64,000 nucleotides of DNA, taken from Pochonia chlamydosporia 170 (taxonomy: Eukaryota > Ascomycota > Sordariomycetes > Hypocreales > Clavicipitaceae). The notes beneath the pieces are model-generated. The model did no database searches. It worked only from the letters and a program-made list of their open reading frames with translations, and was not told the DNA's origin. Location: contig NC_035791.1 in NCBI RefSeq assembly GCF_001653235.2, positions 3,038,001 through 3,102,000 of the forward strand. The letters run 5' to 3'. Below are positions 1-12,170 of the stretch, piece by piece; the first letter of the stretch is position 1; the number at the start of each line of letters is the position of its first letter. Both the position numbers and the translations under genes were made by a program.

Positions 1-56
1 GCAATTGGCAAAAAGCTGTATAAACCTTTGCCATTTTTAATAGATATGGTACGTAC

Positions 57-230
57 CATGGTGTTCTTGCCCATCAAGACGACAGCATCCTTGCGGAGAG
101 AGTGTCGGACCTCGTGCATCTGCTGAGAAGAGACATTGTCGATGGCGACGACGAATACGGACCTGTACTCTTCGAGCAAGCCCTTGAGCTTGTCGAAGTA
201 GCCAGCCTTGTTTCCAGTCTTGCCCCCCAT
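57..230 (-). CDS. rpp0: 60S acidic ribosomal protein P0, first coding exon (partial)
   Basis: P0 forms the base of the ribosomal stalk on the large subunit and recruits GTPase translation factors. Only the first coding exon lies in the window. Reading leftward from ATG at 230, it encodes 58 residues beginning [15 protein letters not shown], then a conserved stretch containing [13 protein letters not shown] and ending MGKNTM, the usual L10/P0 N-terminus. At position 56 it meets a GTACGT donor in phase 0, so the gene continues through an intron beyond the left edge. The start is chosen because MGGK matches the family start. Another ATG lies farther upstream in a different frame and gives no family match. 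It is divergent from trm82. Confident in identity; the rest of the gene cannot be seen. Confidence 0.9.
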
Positions 231-701
231 ATCTTCTTATTTATGAAGGCAGGTTTTTTCAGGGCAAGGGTATATAATTTTAGGGTGAGGTGATGGTATG
301 CGTGATGGTGTTGTCGCAAACCAAGTCCAGAGACCCAGCCGAAATTTCGGATTTTGTTTCGCTCGTCGCCAAAATGTGTGCCTTTGCTGGGCCACGGCCC
401 GTTACTACTTAGGGCACAGCCGAGCTAAACTGGATTGAGCAGAAGTGGGTCTTGGAATTTCAAAGCCATATCACGTGTTACTGCGAACTTCCCGACCCAT
501 CTCCTAGCGAATGGCCAATCAGTGCAAGAACTGGTTAGAAGCAAAAAAGTGACATGTGCAATGTATCTTTTTTTTTTCTGACTTTGGCTACCAGTATCAG
601 TCTTATATGAAGCATACATTCATAACTTCTTGTCGCAAATTCAGTAAAACTGCACTACGATCCGACCCATTGGGTCAATTACCTCTCACAAACATTTCAA
701 A
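231..701. promoter_or_regulatory. Divergent promoter region between rpp0 and trm82
   Basis: 471 bp separate the two start codons, so both promoters and 5' leaders must lie here. Two TTAGGG hexamers on the + strand (280-285, inside the P0 leader, and 409-414) resemble teloboxes, which are bound by Tbf1-like factors at ribosomal protein genes in some fungi; that role here is inference. A T-run occurs near 568-577. No coding sequence of its own is supported. Confidence 0.45.
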
Positions 702-2444
702 ATGAGTCTCACAGCCATCCCGTATAACCGGGCGCAAACCACCGGCAACATCCTCTTCGCCACTCGCGGCGGCAAGATTCACTCATTCAACCTCTCAGAC
801 CACCAACACATATCAACATGGCAACACCCCGATGTAGAAAAGTACAAAAGCAACAGCGATTCAAATCAAGAGCCGCAAAATGAGATTCCTCAAACAACGG
901 AACCGGAAAATATCTCTGCCACGGAAGAAAGTGAGCCACCGGCCAAGAGACAAAAGACCGCGGAAGGCGATTTAAACGAAGAGGCAGCAGTTGCGGAACC
1001 CGCAGGGCAAGGGAATGCCCAAAATAAAGGTAAAGGTGGAAAGGGAAAGACAAAGGTCAAGAATGACAACCACGGCGATAGATCACGAATGGGGAGAGTG
1101 GTAGACCGCCCGCTCATCACACTCATGACTTGCACCGATGATGGGAATCACTTGATTGCAGTATCGGGACATGACAAGACTGTCTGGGTATTTGAACACG
1201 ATGGCGAAGGCCAACTTACTCAACTCAGCCAAAGGTGCGTGATGATCTAAAATGACAATCTCACATCACATACTAACACGACCCAGAGCCATGCCCAAGC
1301 GACCCAGCGACATCACCACCGGTCCAGGCTCGCAAATCATCATTGCCGATAAATTCGGCGACGTCTACTCCATCCCACTCCTCATGACGCCCCTATCACC
1401 ATCAGCCCTTGCTCTTCGCACCTCAACACCCAAACAGTCAACCACCGAACCAGCCGCCAACACATTCACCGTCCACTCCAAGCGCAATCTAGCAGCCCTA
1501 GAGCACCAGCGCAAGCAGCTCGAGCAGGAAAAATCCAAGGGCGGCAAATCGAAATCCGAAGAACCCAGCTTCGAATCAAACCTATTACTTGGTCATGTCT
1601 CCATGTTGACGTCTCTTCTAGTCACAGAGACCCAAGGACGCAAGTACATCCTCACAGCCGACAGGGACGAGCACATCCGCGTATCACGCTATATCCCACA
1701 AGCCCACATCATCGAGGGCTTCTGTCTCGGCCACACAGAATTCATAAGTGACATGACTATCCCGCTGGGCACAGAGGATATTCTCGTTTCTGGAGGCGGA
1801 GACGAAGAGCTATTCGTCTGGAATTGGAAGGAGGGGAGAATCCTCTCCAAGACAAATCTCTTGTCTTTGGTACAGGAGATTGCACCACAGGCAGGCAAGG
1901 TTGCTGTATCGGCGTTGACATCGCTGGTGTATCCTGAGGATGAAGGGCTGACATATGTTCTTGCAATTTGTGAAGAGTACGTTTCATATCAGTAACTGTG
2001 GATTCAATGTGGAAAATACTAACTGAATCTAGCGTAAAAGCCATCTTCACCTGGCAACTCACAACAGAAAATGAGCTCAAAAATCCAGGCATCATCCAAC
2101 TTCCTTGCAATCCACTCCACATCACCATCGCCTCCAGCACCAGCGAGTCGATTCCCAAGCTCATCGTGGCCATGGACCCGGGCCAGAATGCAAACGTCAA
2201 GAGTTTGCACGCATATACACTTGCACGCACTGAAAACCGATTGTCCTCTGATGTAGAAATCCCTATCCATGGACAGAGCAGTGACGGCCCAGAGATGCAA
2301 GTTTCTGAAAGCGAAATTCGCAACATGTTTTATTCGGTTGAAAACTTGCGCAAGCAGGGAGGCGGAGGCGAGGAAGGGGGAGCAGACTCTGTTGCAGAAG
2401 GCACAGGAGAGGTAGACGCTAGTCCTGCGCCAGAGGCACAATGA
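702..2444 (+). CDS. trm82: tRNA (guanine-N7-)-methyltransferase non-catalytic WD40 subunit Trm82
   Basis: Trm82 is the WD40 partner that stabilises the methyltransferase Trm8, which makes m7G46 in the variable loop of tRNAs. Three exons are inferred: 702-1234, 1287-1976 and 2033-2444, joining in phases 2 and 2 to give about 544 residues. The first junction reads LSQ-R-AMPKRPSDI, the conserved Trm82 sequence; the second reads AICE-D-VKAIFTW. Branch sites (tactaac) precede both acceptors. Visible features are a start matching the family (MSLTAIPYNRAQ), WD-like blades such as GHDKTVWVFEHD and GGGDEELFVWNW, a low-complexity charged insert at about residues 45-125, and a Glu/Gly-rich tail. It is longer than the roughly 444-residue yeast protein because of those inserts. 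Convergent with mas5. Confidence 0.9.
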
Positions 2445-2959
2445 TGTATTTAAATGTAAAACAACGAATATTCGGGAATATTCTTGGATATTCAAACAAT
2501 CAGAAAAAAATATCAAAATTCAATGTTACGCATAGTCTAGGTCTGCAACTACCAAAGCTCGTTGAATCATCTATATCCTCTAAACGCCAACCAACCAGAT
2601 CAAATGCTCAAGGCCTTCTCCAACAAATAATGGCGACGAAGAGCGCAATCTTCCTTTCCCCATCACATCCCCCCTTTCATGCTTCGTATTTCCCGTAAAT
2701 GCGTGGGTCCACGACTGTCCATTATGCCTCTTCTTTGGTTGTGGTATCGATGAGATTGCAAGAAACGAAGCGCTGTGTGATTCAAAGAGAGCCACATGCC
2801 GCTGTGCTGGTAGTATGTAACCCATGTATGCCATCAGCAATGCCCTCCATCTCGGCCTTCCTGTCCAAAAACAGGCGTCATGTCATGTTGAGTGAGGGCG
2901 CTGTTAACGACAGCTTTTGTGTAATCAAAACGTCGCCAGAAATTCATCTACATCAATGT
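2445..2959. other. Gene-free convergent 3' region of trm82 and mas5
   Basis: 515 bp between the stop codons of two convergent genes. It is AT-rich just after the trm82 stop and should hold both 3' UTRs. I see no conserved ORF or RNA gene. Confidence 0.6.
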
Positions 2960-4405
2960 TTACTGTGATGCACACTGGACGCGCTCAGCACCAGGATGTC
3001 CGTCCTCATCATCATCTTCCATGCCAGGGCTGCTAAAGACTCGGCTTTGTGAGTGGCTATCAATTTCTTCCAGATCGGCGGGCTCGGTCATAGCCTCGCT
3101 GGGAGGCACGTTCTGGACAGAAGGTTGAGGTAGGATTCTTTGAAGCTGGGCGAAAGCAGCCTCATCTTCAGTCCAGTTCTTTTCGGGGAACTTGACGTTG
3201 AAGTGGATGTACAGGTTACCCATGTCGTGGAGACGGTGCGAGGGCATACCTTGACCACGGACCATCTTGACGGAATCTGGAGGATGAAAGTCAGTATAAG
3301 GAATCTTTGGAAAAGCATAATAATTTGAAGTGCATGTCAAGACTTACCAGGAGCGATAGCTTCGCCAGGTAAGATATCAATCGCCAGCCAGCGATCGTCG
3401 AGATGCTCGACGTAGATGGTACCACCAGCCAAGGCAGTTACCAACTCAATATCGCATTTGTAGAGCAGGTCATCTTCCTTGCGCGTGAATCGCGCATGAG
3501 GCTTCTGTTCGATTTCGAAAACAACATCGCCGGCCTGAACTCCAGGAGCCTGGTCACCCTCGCCTCGGAATTCGACCTTGGTGCCGCTTCGCACACCGCG
3601 ATCAACGTGAACGTGCAGGACCTTTCTGTCGACAATGGTCTTCTTACCATTGCACTGCTTGCAACGATCCTTCTCCTTGATGATTTCACCTTCACCGTTA
3701 CAGTCTGGGCAGACGGTCTGGAAGCGCTGGATCATGGGACCCATCTGGCGCATCATGGTCTTCATACCGTGGCCATCACAGCCATTACACTTGTTCACAG
3801 CACCTTTCTTGCCGCCAAGGCCATCGCACTTGGGGCAGATGATGGATCTTTGCAAAGCAAGCTTGGAGACCTTTCCTCGGTAAATGTCCTCGAGCGAAAC
3901 CTTGTGAGTGTGATGAATGGTGCGCGCCTTGGGAGGGCCACGGCTGGCACCGCCGCCGCCAAACATGCCTCCCATGCCACCGAAACCACCGCCTCCGAAG
4001 AACTGGGCGAAGAGATCCTCGGCGGGCATGCCGCTGCCGCCGCCGGCACCATTGAGACCCTCCTTACCATACTGGTCGTAAATTGATCGTTTCTGGGAGT
4101 CGCTCAGAATTTCGTAGGCCTCAGTGGCAGCCTTAAATCTGGCTTCTGCTTCGGCGTTGCCTGGGTTCTTGTCTGTGCTGATTGTTAGCGTGTGGTTCGT
4201 GCAGTGGTATGGAAATCAGTGTTCCTTTGCAACATACCGGGATGATTTTGCAAAGCGGTCTTTCGGTAGGCTTTCTTAATCTCGGCATCTGATGCAGTGC
4301 GCTCGATCTGGTACAAACCGTCAGTGCATGTGTTCAAAGGACAGCAAGGACATATTATGTGTCTTGACATACCCCGAGGATCACGTAGTAGTCTTCGCTG
4401 GACAT
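2960..4405 (-). CDS. mas5: Type I Hsp40 co-chaperone Mas5/Ydj1
   Basis: This cytosolic J-protein stimulates Hsp70 ATPase and delivers non-native clients and mitochondrial precursors. Four exons on the minus strand: 4405-4373, 4307-4238, 4172-3348 and 3276-2960, giving about 414 residues, the usual family length. The J domain starts [11 protein letters not shown] and has HPD at residues 33-35, split by the second intron. Next come a Gly/Phe-rich stretch ([12 protein letters not shown]), four zinc-finger CxxCxGxG-type repeats ([32 protein letters not shown]), the client-binding beta domains, and a C-terminus ending CASQ. CASQ is a CaaX box, so farnesylation and membrane association are expected, as in Ydj1. 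The junction [13 protein letters not shown] supports the last intron. No clear heat-shock element was recognised upstream. Confidence 0.95.
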
Positions 4406-6049
4406 GATGGCGACCTGGTTTGTGACTGGAAAGGTGTGGAAAGAAATAAATCAAATCCGGGACGTCGACAGCGGAGCGAGGAAATGTTCAAGTCTCGATC
4501 CGTGAGGAAGTCGTGCAGGCTGTTTTTGGAGTCTGGAGTGGGCGAGAGCAAGTATTAGTCAACTGAACAGAACCCAACAGAAGAAGGCGTCTGACGCTCG
4601 AGGCGGCAAAGGCGGGAAACAAGGCTCGAGTCAGAGCGCTAGGGTGCTGAACCTCGAAGCACGATTGAACTTTGTCTGCAGTTCGGTATCGCACTGAAAG
4701 TATCCAGAGCCAGCGACTGGGCAAGCAGTAGCAGAATGACGACGTACCCTGTGATGGACCAAGTACAAGCCGGGGGGATGAAGGGTTGAAGCTTGAGTTG
4801 GCGGGGCGCCTATTTGAGAATTTTGCCAGAAGAAACAGACGTCAGGGCGGCTTGGCCAAATGCTCGGCAACAATTATGTTTTTTTTTTCTCTTTTGGTTC
4901 GGATCCGGAGCGACGAAAGAGAGGTGATTAGAGTCGAAGCCTGTTAGCTCGTTCAACCCTGGACAGAAATGCGTACGGGGTAAGAAGCGAGATTGCAGCA
5001 AAGAACTGAGTTTGATGTCTGCGAAAATGGTTCCTGGACCTTGGGAGGATAAAAAACAGCAACCGTCGAACTCAGTCCCTCTTGAAGCGGAACACAGTGC
5101 AGGGGTCCGCCCCAAGGCTGTGCGCCTCATGGAAGTCTATCGAAGAAAGTCGAGCATGTGGCGGTGCTGATAATGCAAGACCTGCACTTGAAATGCAATA
5201 ACCCCAGCTAATGGTCGCGCCGTGACGATAAAGATGGCCTAGCTGCAATGGCCTGCCTTAGATTGGACATGAAAATTTATTTTAATTGTTTTCTAAACTA
5301 CCTTTGACTTTTTGTGATAGTTTTGCAAATGTTTGACTTGCGGCGCAGAAGAAGTCCGAAGTCGCATGCTAACATGCTCAGCCTCGTGTTTCGCTTCCGC
5401 TCCATCAGCGACGTCAGGCTCAAGAGCCAGATTTCGTTCGATGTCTGTTGGTCCATGCGACCTCCATGTCTTGACAATGCGCCTGAGCCTCGGGCTATTA
5501 TTAGCGCCTTTGCCATGGTCCACTCCAACTAGAAACTTTTTTCTGGGTCCAGTCGGGCCTCGCGAGTCGGATTCACACCTCGAAGCCATGTTCAATGACC
5601 GAGTCCAACATTACCACTGAAATTTAAAATGTCTTGCTCTACGAAATGTCCTCCTGGGCGTAACTGGTCCGGCTGTTCCAAGACTCGCATCCGTATCCCG
5701 TGTGTTGCGCGAATGCGTTCTTTGAGTTACCTTGCATCATATTAGTCTCTCCGCCATTGGCATGAGACAAACACCAACCACAGTATACGCTGGACACTTT
5801 AATAGTGGGGTTTAGAATCTTATCTTATACATCTGTTCGTTATTACAAAACTTCATATCTATGCCCAACAACATGCAAGGGCTCTCCATCATTAACAAAG
5901 AAGGGGGGTATGGTGGTATCAATAAGAATGTCCGGTCCAAACAATGCTCCATGCAGCGATATACACACTTGTAGGGCGATAACATCACGCCGTTGTACTC
6001 CAAAACGCATATGCATCTTCTTCATCAAATGTGTTCATCTCGAAGGAGC
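4406..6049. other. Gene-free region between mas5 5' end and CAP-Gly gene 3' end
   Basis: 1,644 bp holding the mas5 promoter (immediately right of 4405) and the 3' end of the CAP-Gly gene (left of 6050). A minus-strand open frame of 100 codons at 5293-5595 and an overlapping plus-strand frame at 5333-5620 exist, but neither has a recognisable family signature. I do not call them genes. Confidence 0.5.
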
Positions 6050-8569
6050 CTAAAAGGCATCCTCAAATGGACAATCAACGCTGTCATGACCATCTCGCTC
6101 GCATACTGCGCACCACTTCTCGGGATCAACAACACCACTATCCTTGCCCGCCACGGGCCCAGATTCCATTGGGTTCGGGAGAATCTTGATTGTAGGCGTA
6201 GCGGGAACAGCTGCTCTGGGTTTTACAGGCGAAAGAGGTGCCGGATGGGCGTCTTCCACACCAAGGGAGCTATGTGGTTTCAGGCCCTCGCGGACCACAT
6301 CCTTGCCAGTCTTCATATCACTGTTGGTCTTAGCGCCTTCTGGACCAAACATGTTCGTGCAGGTCAGAATATCGTGTCCACTGGTCTCGCAAATCTCGCA
6401 CCAGAGAGTGCTATTCTCTGTGGCTGTTGAATAGGCATCACTCTCATGCATCGTATCCAGTGTGTTACCTCGCTTATGGATGGCTTCTCTCTTATGGTTT
6501 GATTCGGGAGACCGAGGTTCGTGAGTTCGCACAGGAATGACTGTGTCTCGAGAGTCTCTGAGAGACGAGCGATGGCCCGGGGCTTTCTGGGCTGCGAGAC
6601 TGCCTCCCCGAAGACCTTCAAGTTCTTGTTCAAGCTCCTCTTCCCTCATGCTCTTCTTGTCAAGTAGCGACTGTAGCTCAGTGACCTGCCTCTCTAGGTT
6701 TTCACGAGCAATCTTGCCGTCGTCGCCTCCCATCATGAAAGGCCCAGACCGCTGGGTAGGTGTTCGTTCTTCTCCATCACCGATAGAGTCTCGGCTAAGA
6801 GAGTGAATAATGGCCTTTAGTCCTCTGATCTCATCTTCTTTCTGTTCCAGTTCCTTTGACAGAGCGCTGTTGTCTGTATGAGACCCGCTGCCGGATCCAG
6901 GTTTTTCCCGCTCTCGACGCAATTCCGTCTTGGTCCTCTCTACTTCGCCTCTCAGGAATTCGGCCTCCCCACGTGCTTCAGCTTCACCACGGCGAGCGTC
7001 CTCTAAGCCTTCTTCAAGCTCTTGGACAAGTTCTTCGAGCTGCCTCAGCTGGCTGGCGACTGAGTCGACATCGACATTCCTAGCCTCCAGCTCGCGGACC
7101 TCGCCCATGAGCTCTTCGATGCGCTTCTCATACACCCGTTCGGTTTCAGTGCTGGCCATCTCTAATGTATCGATAGTGCTCCGAAAATCAGCTCGGTGAG
7201 CATCAAACTCCGAAGTGAGCATGGCGATCTTGTCATTCTTCTCCCGCAACATAGCTCGCAGTTGGGCAGAGTCCTTGTCGTCAATGCTATTTCTTCTCGC
7301 CTTCAAGCCATCAGTGTTTTCAATGAGGCCTTGGAGTTCAACGAGACTGCTCTCCATCTCGGCCAAGGCCGTGGCTTGGTCCTTCAATTGTCTGTCCCGG
7401 TCCTCAAGCTGAGATCGAAGACGTTCCAATTCCTCCTCGTTTGCTGCATTCGCTCGGGATGCTGGACGCCTCAAGTTCATAACCGACACAGAACCACTAA
7501 GCCCGGTTGGCCTAACACGCTGCGGGCTCCCAGGCAGCGACGGCGTCGACTCCTCATCGAACCCCGAAGCAGAGCCCAGGGCAGAAGCACTGCGAGGCCC
7601 AATACTTGGCTTTCGGTCGAGACGGGATGGCTTTTTGTTCGGATCACCAGCTGTGCCACGCACACTCTGCGTAAATCGATTGTTATTCGTAGGGCTGCCG
7701 TATCTTGCTGGGGGCCGGGGAGCTGGCGTGCCGATGGGAGGACGAGGTCCAGGAGTCATTTGAGTCCGGCGTACGGGAGAATCCGGTCTTGGAAGCGATG
7801 TTCTCGGTGGTCGTTTGCTTTGTGGACTTGATGCTCTAACACCTGGTCCGATAGAAGCACTGAACTTGGGCAAGCCAGGGGGTGTGTAGTTTGTTCCGTT
7901 CAATCCGCCATTAACACTCGCAGTCGGAGTCATTGGGAATGAGCTGGTAGGAGATCCCCGCCGGGACGCCTTTGTCACTGGGACAAATATGCCCGCGCCT
8001 GGTGTTGAGGTGGTGAAGTAGGATACACTGTTGCATAAGGACAACAGGTTAGCATTTGTAACCCAGATACACGCGATAACGGCTTAATGAGGTTGCGATG
8101 ACAAAAGTACAACATACCCATCCACATCGCCATTGTTCTTGCCTCTTGCAGCAAAGTCATGGTGAAGCTCAATACCCGCGAAAGACCCTTTCTTCCCCTG
8201 AACAGTGCCGACAAAACGAACTGTGCCGGACATTCCACCAGGAACATCAACATCGTCCCCGACAAGGAGTTCCTCGGCCGACTGCCGGCCAGGCGTCGCG
8301 GGAACCATGGTTGGCGAGGTGTCGCTCAATACAGTGTCGAGGGCGTAACTCTCACTGACATCAGGGATACTTGCCAGCGAACTAGGGGTAAGGGCTGCAA
8401 GCGAAGTCTTTCGCGATAGGCCCAGGGGTAGCAGCTTAGACTGCGCAGCGAAGACGGCATTCAAGTTGGGAGTTGAAGCATACGACGAAGGCCCACGCAG
8501 TCGGGGTAATGACGGTCGGGAGCGCAAAGTTCTGGCCGACGTGGTTGTTGTGGTTGTGGTGGAAGCCAT
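6050..8569 (-). CDS. CLIP-170/Tip1-like CAP-Gly microtubule plus-end protein
   Basis: A microtubule plus-end tracking protein by architecture. Two exons, 8569-8118 and 8027-6050, joined in phase 2 inside the CAP-Gly domain (junction GDVD-G-VSYFTTSTPG), give about 809 residues. In order: a Ser/Thr-rich basic N-terminus (residues 1-95), CAP-Gly at about 101-171, a Ser/Pro/Arg-rich linker, a long coiled coil (about 230-600, heptads such as LEELVQELEEGLEDA), and two C-terminal CCHC-like zinc knuckles (WCEICETSGHDILTC near residue 693 and WCAVCERDGHDSVDC near 789), the CLIP-170/Bik1 signature. The family groove motif GKNDG reads GKNNG here (residues 143-147). The start MASTTTTT was preferred because the 48 codons upstream in frame look like leader sequence. 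Likely roles are microtubule dynamics and polarity. Confidence 0.9.
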
Positions 8570-10760
8570 CGCGACAGAGGCTGGCCAGATCGGGTCAAGA
8601 TAGCCACCCCTAATAAGGCTGGCCCCAGGGTCGACTGGGCAGGTACACCGTAACGGTCGGTGGGTTGCGCCTGCCGGTAAGTGGCAGTTGCGTTTTCCCT
8701 GTGCTCCGTACACCGTTCGCCGTGCTGCTTACCAGACCAAACCCTGCCCGCTTTTGCCCGCGCGAACCAGACCAGTTGTGACCAAGCCAGAGCAAGCCAG
8801 ACTTTGTTTGGTTTGTTTACACCCAAAACCCCACGTTGGGTCCTGCACACCGGGCAACTAGAGCAAAGGAACGCTGAGCAAACCAAACCAAAGCCGAGTC
8901 GCCCCTCCCGAACTGTGGGCGAACTAGTACCGCAGATTGGGGAACGACCAAACGGCCGAAAAGGGGCAATCGTGTGTTGACTTCCAGTCCGAGGCGTTCG
9001 ACCACACGGGTATCAGCGATCATGCAAGATGTGGGCTGGCAATTAAAGGAAATGAAGGAACGAAGGTAGAATGTTGGAGGAAAGAGAAAAAAAAGGTCGG
9101 CGGGCTGACAGGGAGATGAATCTTAAACAAAATAAAAACAAAAAAGAAAAGGCCTGGCCGGGTAGATTTATGAGAGCACAGATGCCTGCACAGCGTGATA
9201 AAAGAAAGCAACTAGGCTCAATAGACTGCCGCCAGCTGGCAGCAGTGCTTAGCCAGGTGCCAAATCCACTAATAACAGCCGACAATTGCCTTGACAGCTG
9301 TTTACACTTGACCCAGCTAGCCGGCTCGGGGCACGAATAACAGCTCGCCGCTCCGACGTCAAAGACAACAAAAGGAAAATTGTCCTGCAGTTCAATGTCG
9401 AGCACGACGTCGTCACGGCACATGCACCTCGCGTCTCTTTGCTATAGGTTCATGTCAGCTTGTTGCCCCGTTGACATGCTGCCGACACCGCCTCCGAACC
9501 ATCCCCAGCTGCACGAGCCTGCAGAGGTCCGCATCTAGTAAAGCTGAGAGAGCGTTCTGAGGGCTGCAATGTGACGCCACCACTCGGACTTGTTTGTGAT
9601 GGTGCTGCTTTTTGCGGTGTCTGGTCTGTTTGTGGGGGTTCAACGTTTGCTCTGGGCGATTTGCTTACCTCTGGGTAAGTGACCAAGGTCGTGTCGTGAC
9701 TCGTGAGGCGTTGAATGAGCGAATGCAAATGTCAAAGGATGACGATTTGATGCCAAGAGGGGCGACCAAATTAAATCCAGAGAATGAGCTGCCAGTTCCA
9801 TCATCCCATCGATAGAGTTGCGGGCTCTCTCTCTTTTATGGCCAAGCCGTTTCACCAGGCCGTTTTGGCTGAATGCATTTGACATCCTTCGTGACCCTGT
9901 CAGCATTGCTTCACAATGGTCTTATTAGGTCTATCGGGGTCTGCCCGCCTTGCATCCGCTTCCCAGACATACATAGATTGCCCCAATTGGCCATGAGGAT
10001 GGGCAATCTGTCCTGTACAGGGTTTCATGATGCGGTGTCGAGATGAGATGGCCCTTGTTGACTCCGGTGGACATTTGCGCATTTGCTGTCACGACTAGTA
10101 AGATGGCCCCTCGTGCAAGGTACAGGTCAGATACTTTAAGTACCGAGGGAGGGACATAGAGGACACAGCCAATACACATTGAGGCGTGTGCTTCATTGAT
10201 TGAGAGCCAAAGCTACACGACATGATGCACCGCCGCCGTTTGTTTTCTCAAACTGGATAGTTGATTTTGTAATTACTGCCAAAACCTATTTGTATTGTTT
10301 TGTATGGTGGTTACTCACCATTACCCTTGGTCATCGTCCAGGGAGCGAGACATGCCAATAAGACGTAAAGGGTTCGGTCTCCAGGAGGTCAAACATGATC
10401 TAACCGCCATGAAACCCTGCGACTTCATGAGGCTCCCCCATTACGCAGTTTTCCCTTCCAGGGCAGAAAATGCTTCGCGACATCTCCGGCCGGTTCATTT
10501 CCCAGGCTCCAATGTGACATTTGACTATTGCCTACCCAGATGACCCAGTCCGCACAATGACACCAGCAGTCATTCAATGGTGTTCTGAGCTCGCGGAGCT
10601 GCTAAGAGCCCGCCGTACACAGCATCCGCAAGTGAGGTGCGCGCGAGCCTCCAGTGGCCTGATTGGAGTAAACACTTGTGACACGATAGCTTGTTCTGCT
10701 GGGCGATGCCGCCAGCTGGTGGTTATGCCTCCTCTCGAGTCGCCGTCGTAATGTATTCTG
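8570..10760. other. Gene-free region upstream of the CAP-Gly gene
   Basis: 2,191 bp from the CAP-Gly gene start to the 3' end of the next minus-strand gene. It should contain the promoter and leader of the former and the 3' UTR of the latter. An A-rich tract occurs near 9085-9150. Short open frames exist on both strands without family resemblance. I see no RNA gene. Confidence 0.5.
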
Positions 10761-11815
10761 TTATGTCGGCGATTCATGGTCCCTCTCTATGATATCTTCT
10801 CTTCCTAGCGGCCTTGTGCCATCATTGAGAACCATTGCTTCGCGGTGTTGGCGTCGTAGTCGTTGCTCCTCTATTGAAGTCTCCCGCATTGGTCGTCGAA
10901 CCCGATTCCCGGGACTACTCTCTCTTACAACTTCCTCCTCAATCTCCATTATGATGTCTGGAAGCTCTCGTATCCGCCGCCTCGAGTTGTCTTTGTCGAT
11001 TAAACCTGCCCGTTCTAAAGCCTTCAAGCCTCTCTTGGAGTGCTTGATGCGGTCAATGATTTCCACAAGTCTATTGTCCTTGAGGTCCACATATGCCTTG
11101 AAGTTACGTCGACGGGCATCCGGATCAGCCCCCCATTTTTGTTTTGCTAGCCACTTTTCCACGAATTTGGCTTTGATGAGTGCATTTGTCCCATATTTTG
11201 TAAGCAGCTCATGAATGAACATAAGACAAAATCTTTCCGCCATATCACGCAGATAATATTCGTCCCAGTGATTATTAGTTAAGTCCGGAAGTTCGGTGTC
11301 TCCAAGGCTTAGTTCCAGCGATCGTACTAATGCAGAGTATGCCTTGTCGTTGTTCAGTTGAGCTAAGCCATCAAGGCCTGTTATTATTAGCTTGATGTAT
11401 GGGCAAAATAACCAATGATTTCATCCATACCCATAGTCTGTCCAGTAAGCAAAGCCAGAGCTCGAAGGCATCGCATGCGCTCTTCGTATGCTGGTCGAGT
11501 TATGCCATAGAGCAACGACGTCAAGGTGTCAGGGTCGTTGATTGCTCGATCACATAATATCTTTGTGGCAACCTCCCTGATGGAATAGTTCGGATGCGTT
11601 AAAAGCTTTTCTAGAGTATCGAGCTGAAGCGAATCTTCCGTCTCCTGAGTGATGTATTGGGTTTTAGGCTCTTTTGGAGGGATCTCGTTGTCATCGCGGA
11701 TAATGGTCAAAACCGTGGTAATGGTGCTGACCACGCCAAAAGCTGCGAGGCCAATGCTGACCAGAAGCACCCTCTCATCGCGAGAAAACGACCAGAGAGC
11801 TTCTTTCCAGCCCAT
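10761..11815 (-). CDS. Membrane-anchored conserved fungal protein ('cytoskeleton-associated' family)
   Basis: Two exons, 11815-11431 and 11377-10761, joined in phase 1 (TGQTMG to LDGLAQ) across a 53-nt intron with donor GTATGG and a gctaat branch site, give about 333 residues. The N-terminus has one hydrophobic segment (about residues 14-36, VLLVSIGLAAFGVVSTITTV), then an armadillo/HEAT-like helical region (LEKLLTHPNYSIREVATKIL) and a basic, Arg-rich C-terminal tail (SIEEQRLRRQHREAMVLN). Similar fungal proteins are often annotated 'cytoskeleton-associated', but I know of no demonstrated activity, so the function is unknown. The start MGWKEALW is supported by the shape of the family N-terminus; an in-frame extension upstream looks non-coding. 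It is divergent from nop14. Confidence 0.8.
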
Positions 11816-12170
11816 GGCGGCTATTTCTGTGTCAATATTTGCTATTTCATACCTGTGGTGCGTGTTTATTCCCTTGGATATGCCAATGTAACGGGCATGC
11901 AGATGGGTCGCACACTCGCAGCTGTTCGTCACTACATCTTGTAATGTCAATTCTGCCGGCTAACACCGCCCAGATCTTCATCTTCATTTGGACTAGGGTC
12001 TAGTGCATGGTTAGCGCCTGCCCCAAACCGGCGTTGTGGACGGCCGGCCCCACGCTTTATCGATAGCGATGTGAAGTCAAAAAATTTCCCACCCAAATGC
12101 GACGAATGCATGCTCACTTTCCCCAACAGCACCCGAGGTGAGTCGGTGTTGGCGAGATACAACTTCAAAC
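11816..12170. promoter_or_regulatory. Divergent promoter between the membrane-anchored protein and nop14
   Basis: 355 bp between two start codons. Contains tcgatagcgatg near 12059-12070, but no element I can name with confidence. Both transcripts must start within it. Confidence 0.4.

Noticed and set aside
3403..4086. 227-codon frame antisense to mas5
   Set aside because: Shadow frame of a strongly coding exon; no family match.
5293..5620. Overlapping open frames on both strands upstream of mas5
   Set aside because: About 100 codons each, no conserved motif, and no splice-supported extension.
7196..7831. Long frame antisense to the CAP-Gly coiled coil
   Set aside because: Shadow of the codon pattern of the real gene on the other strand.
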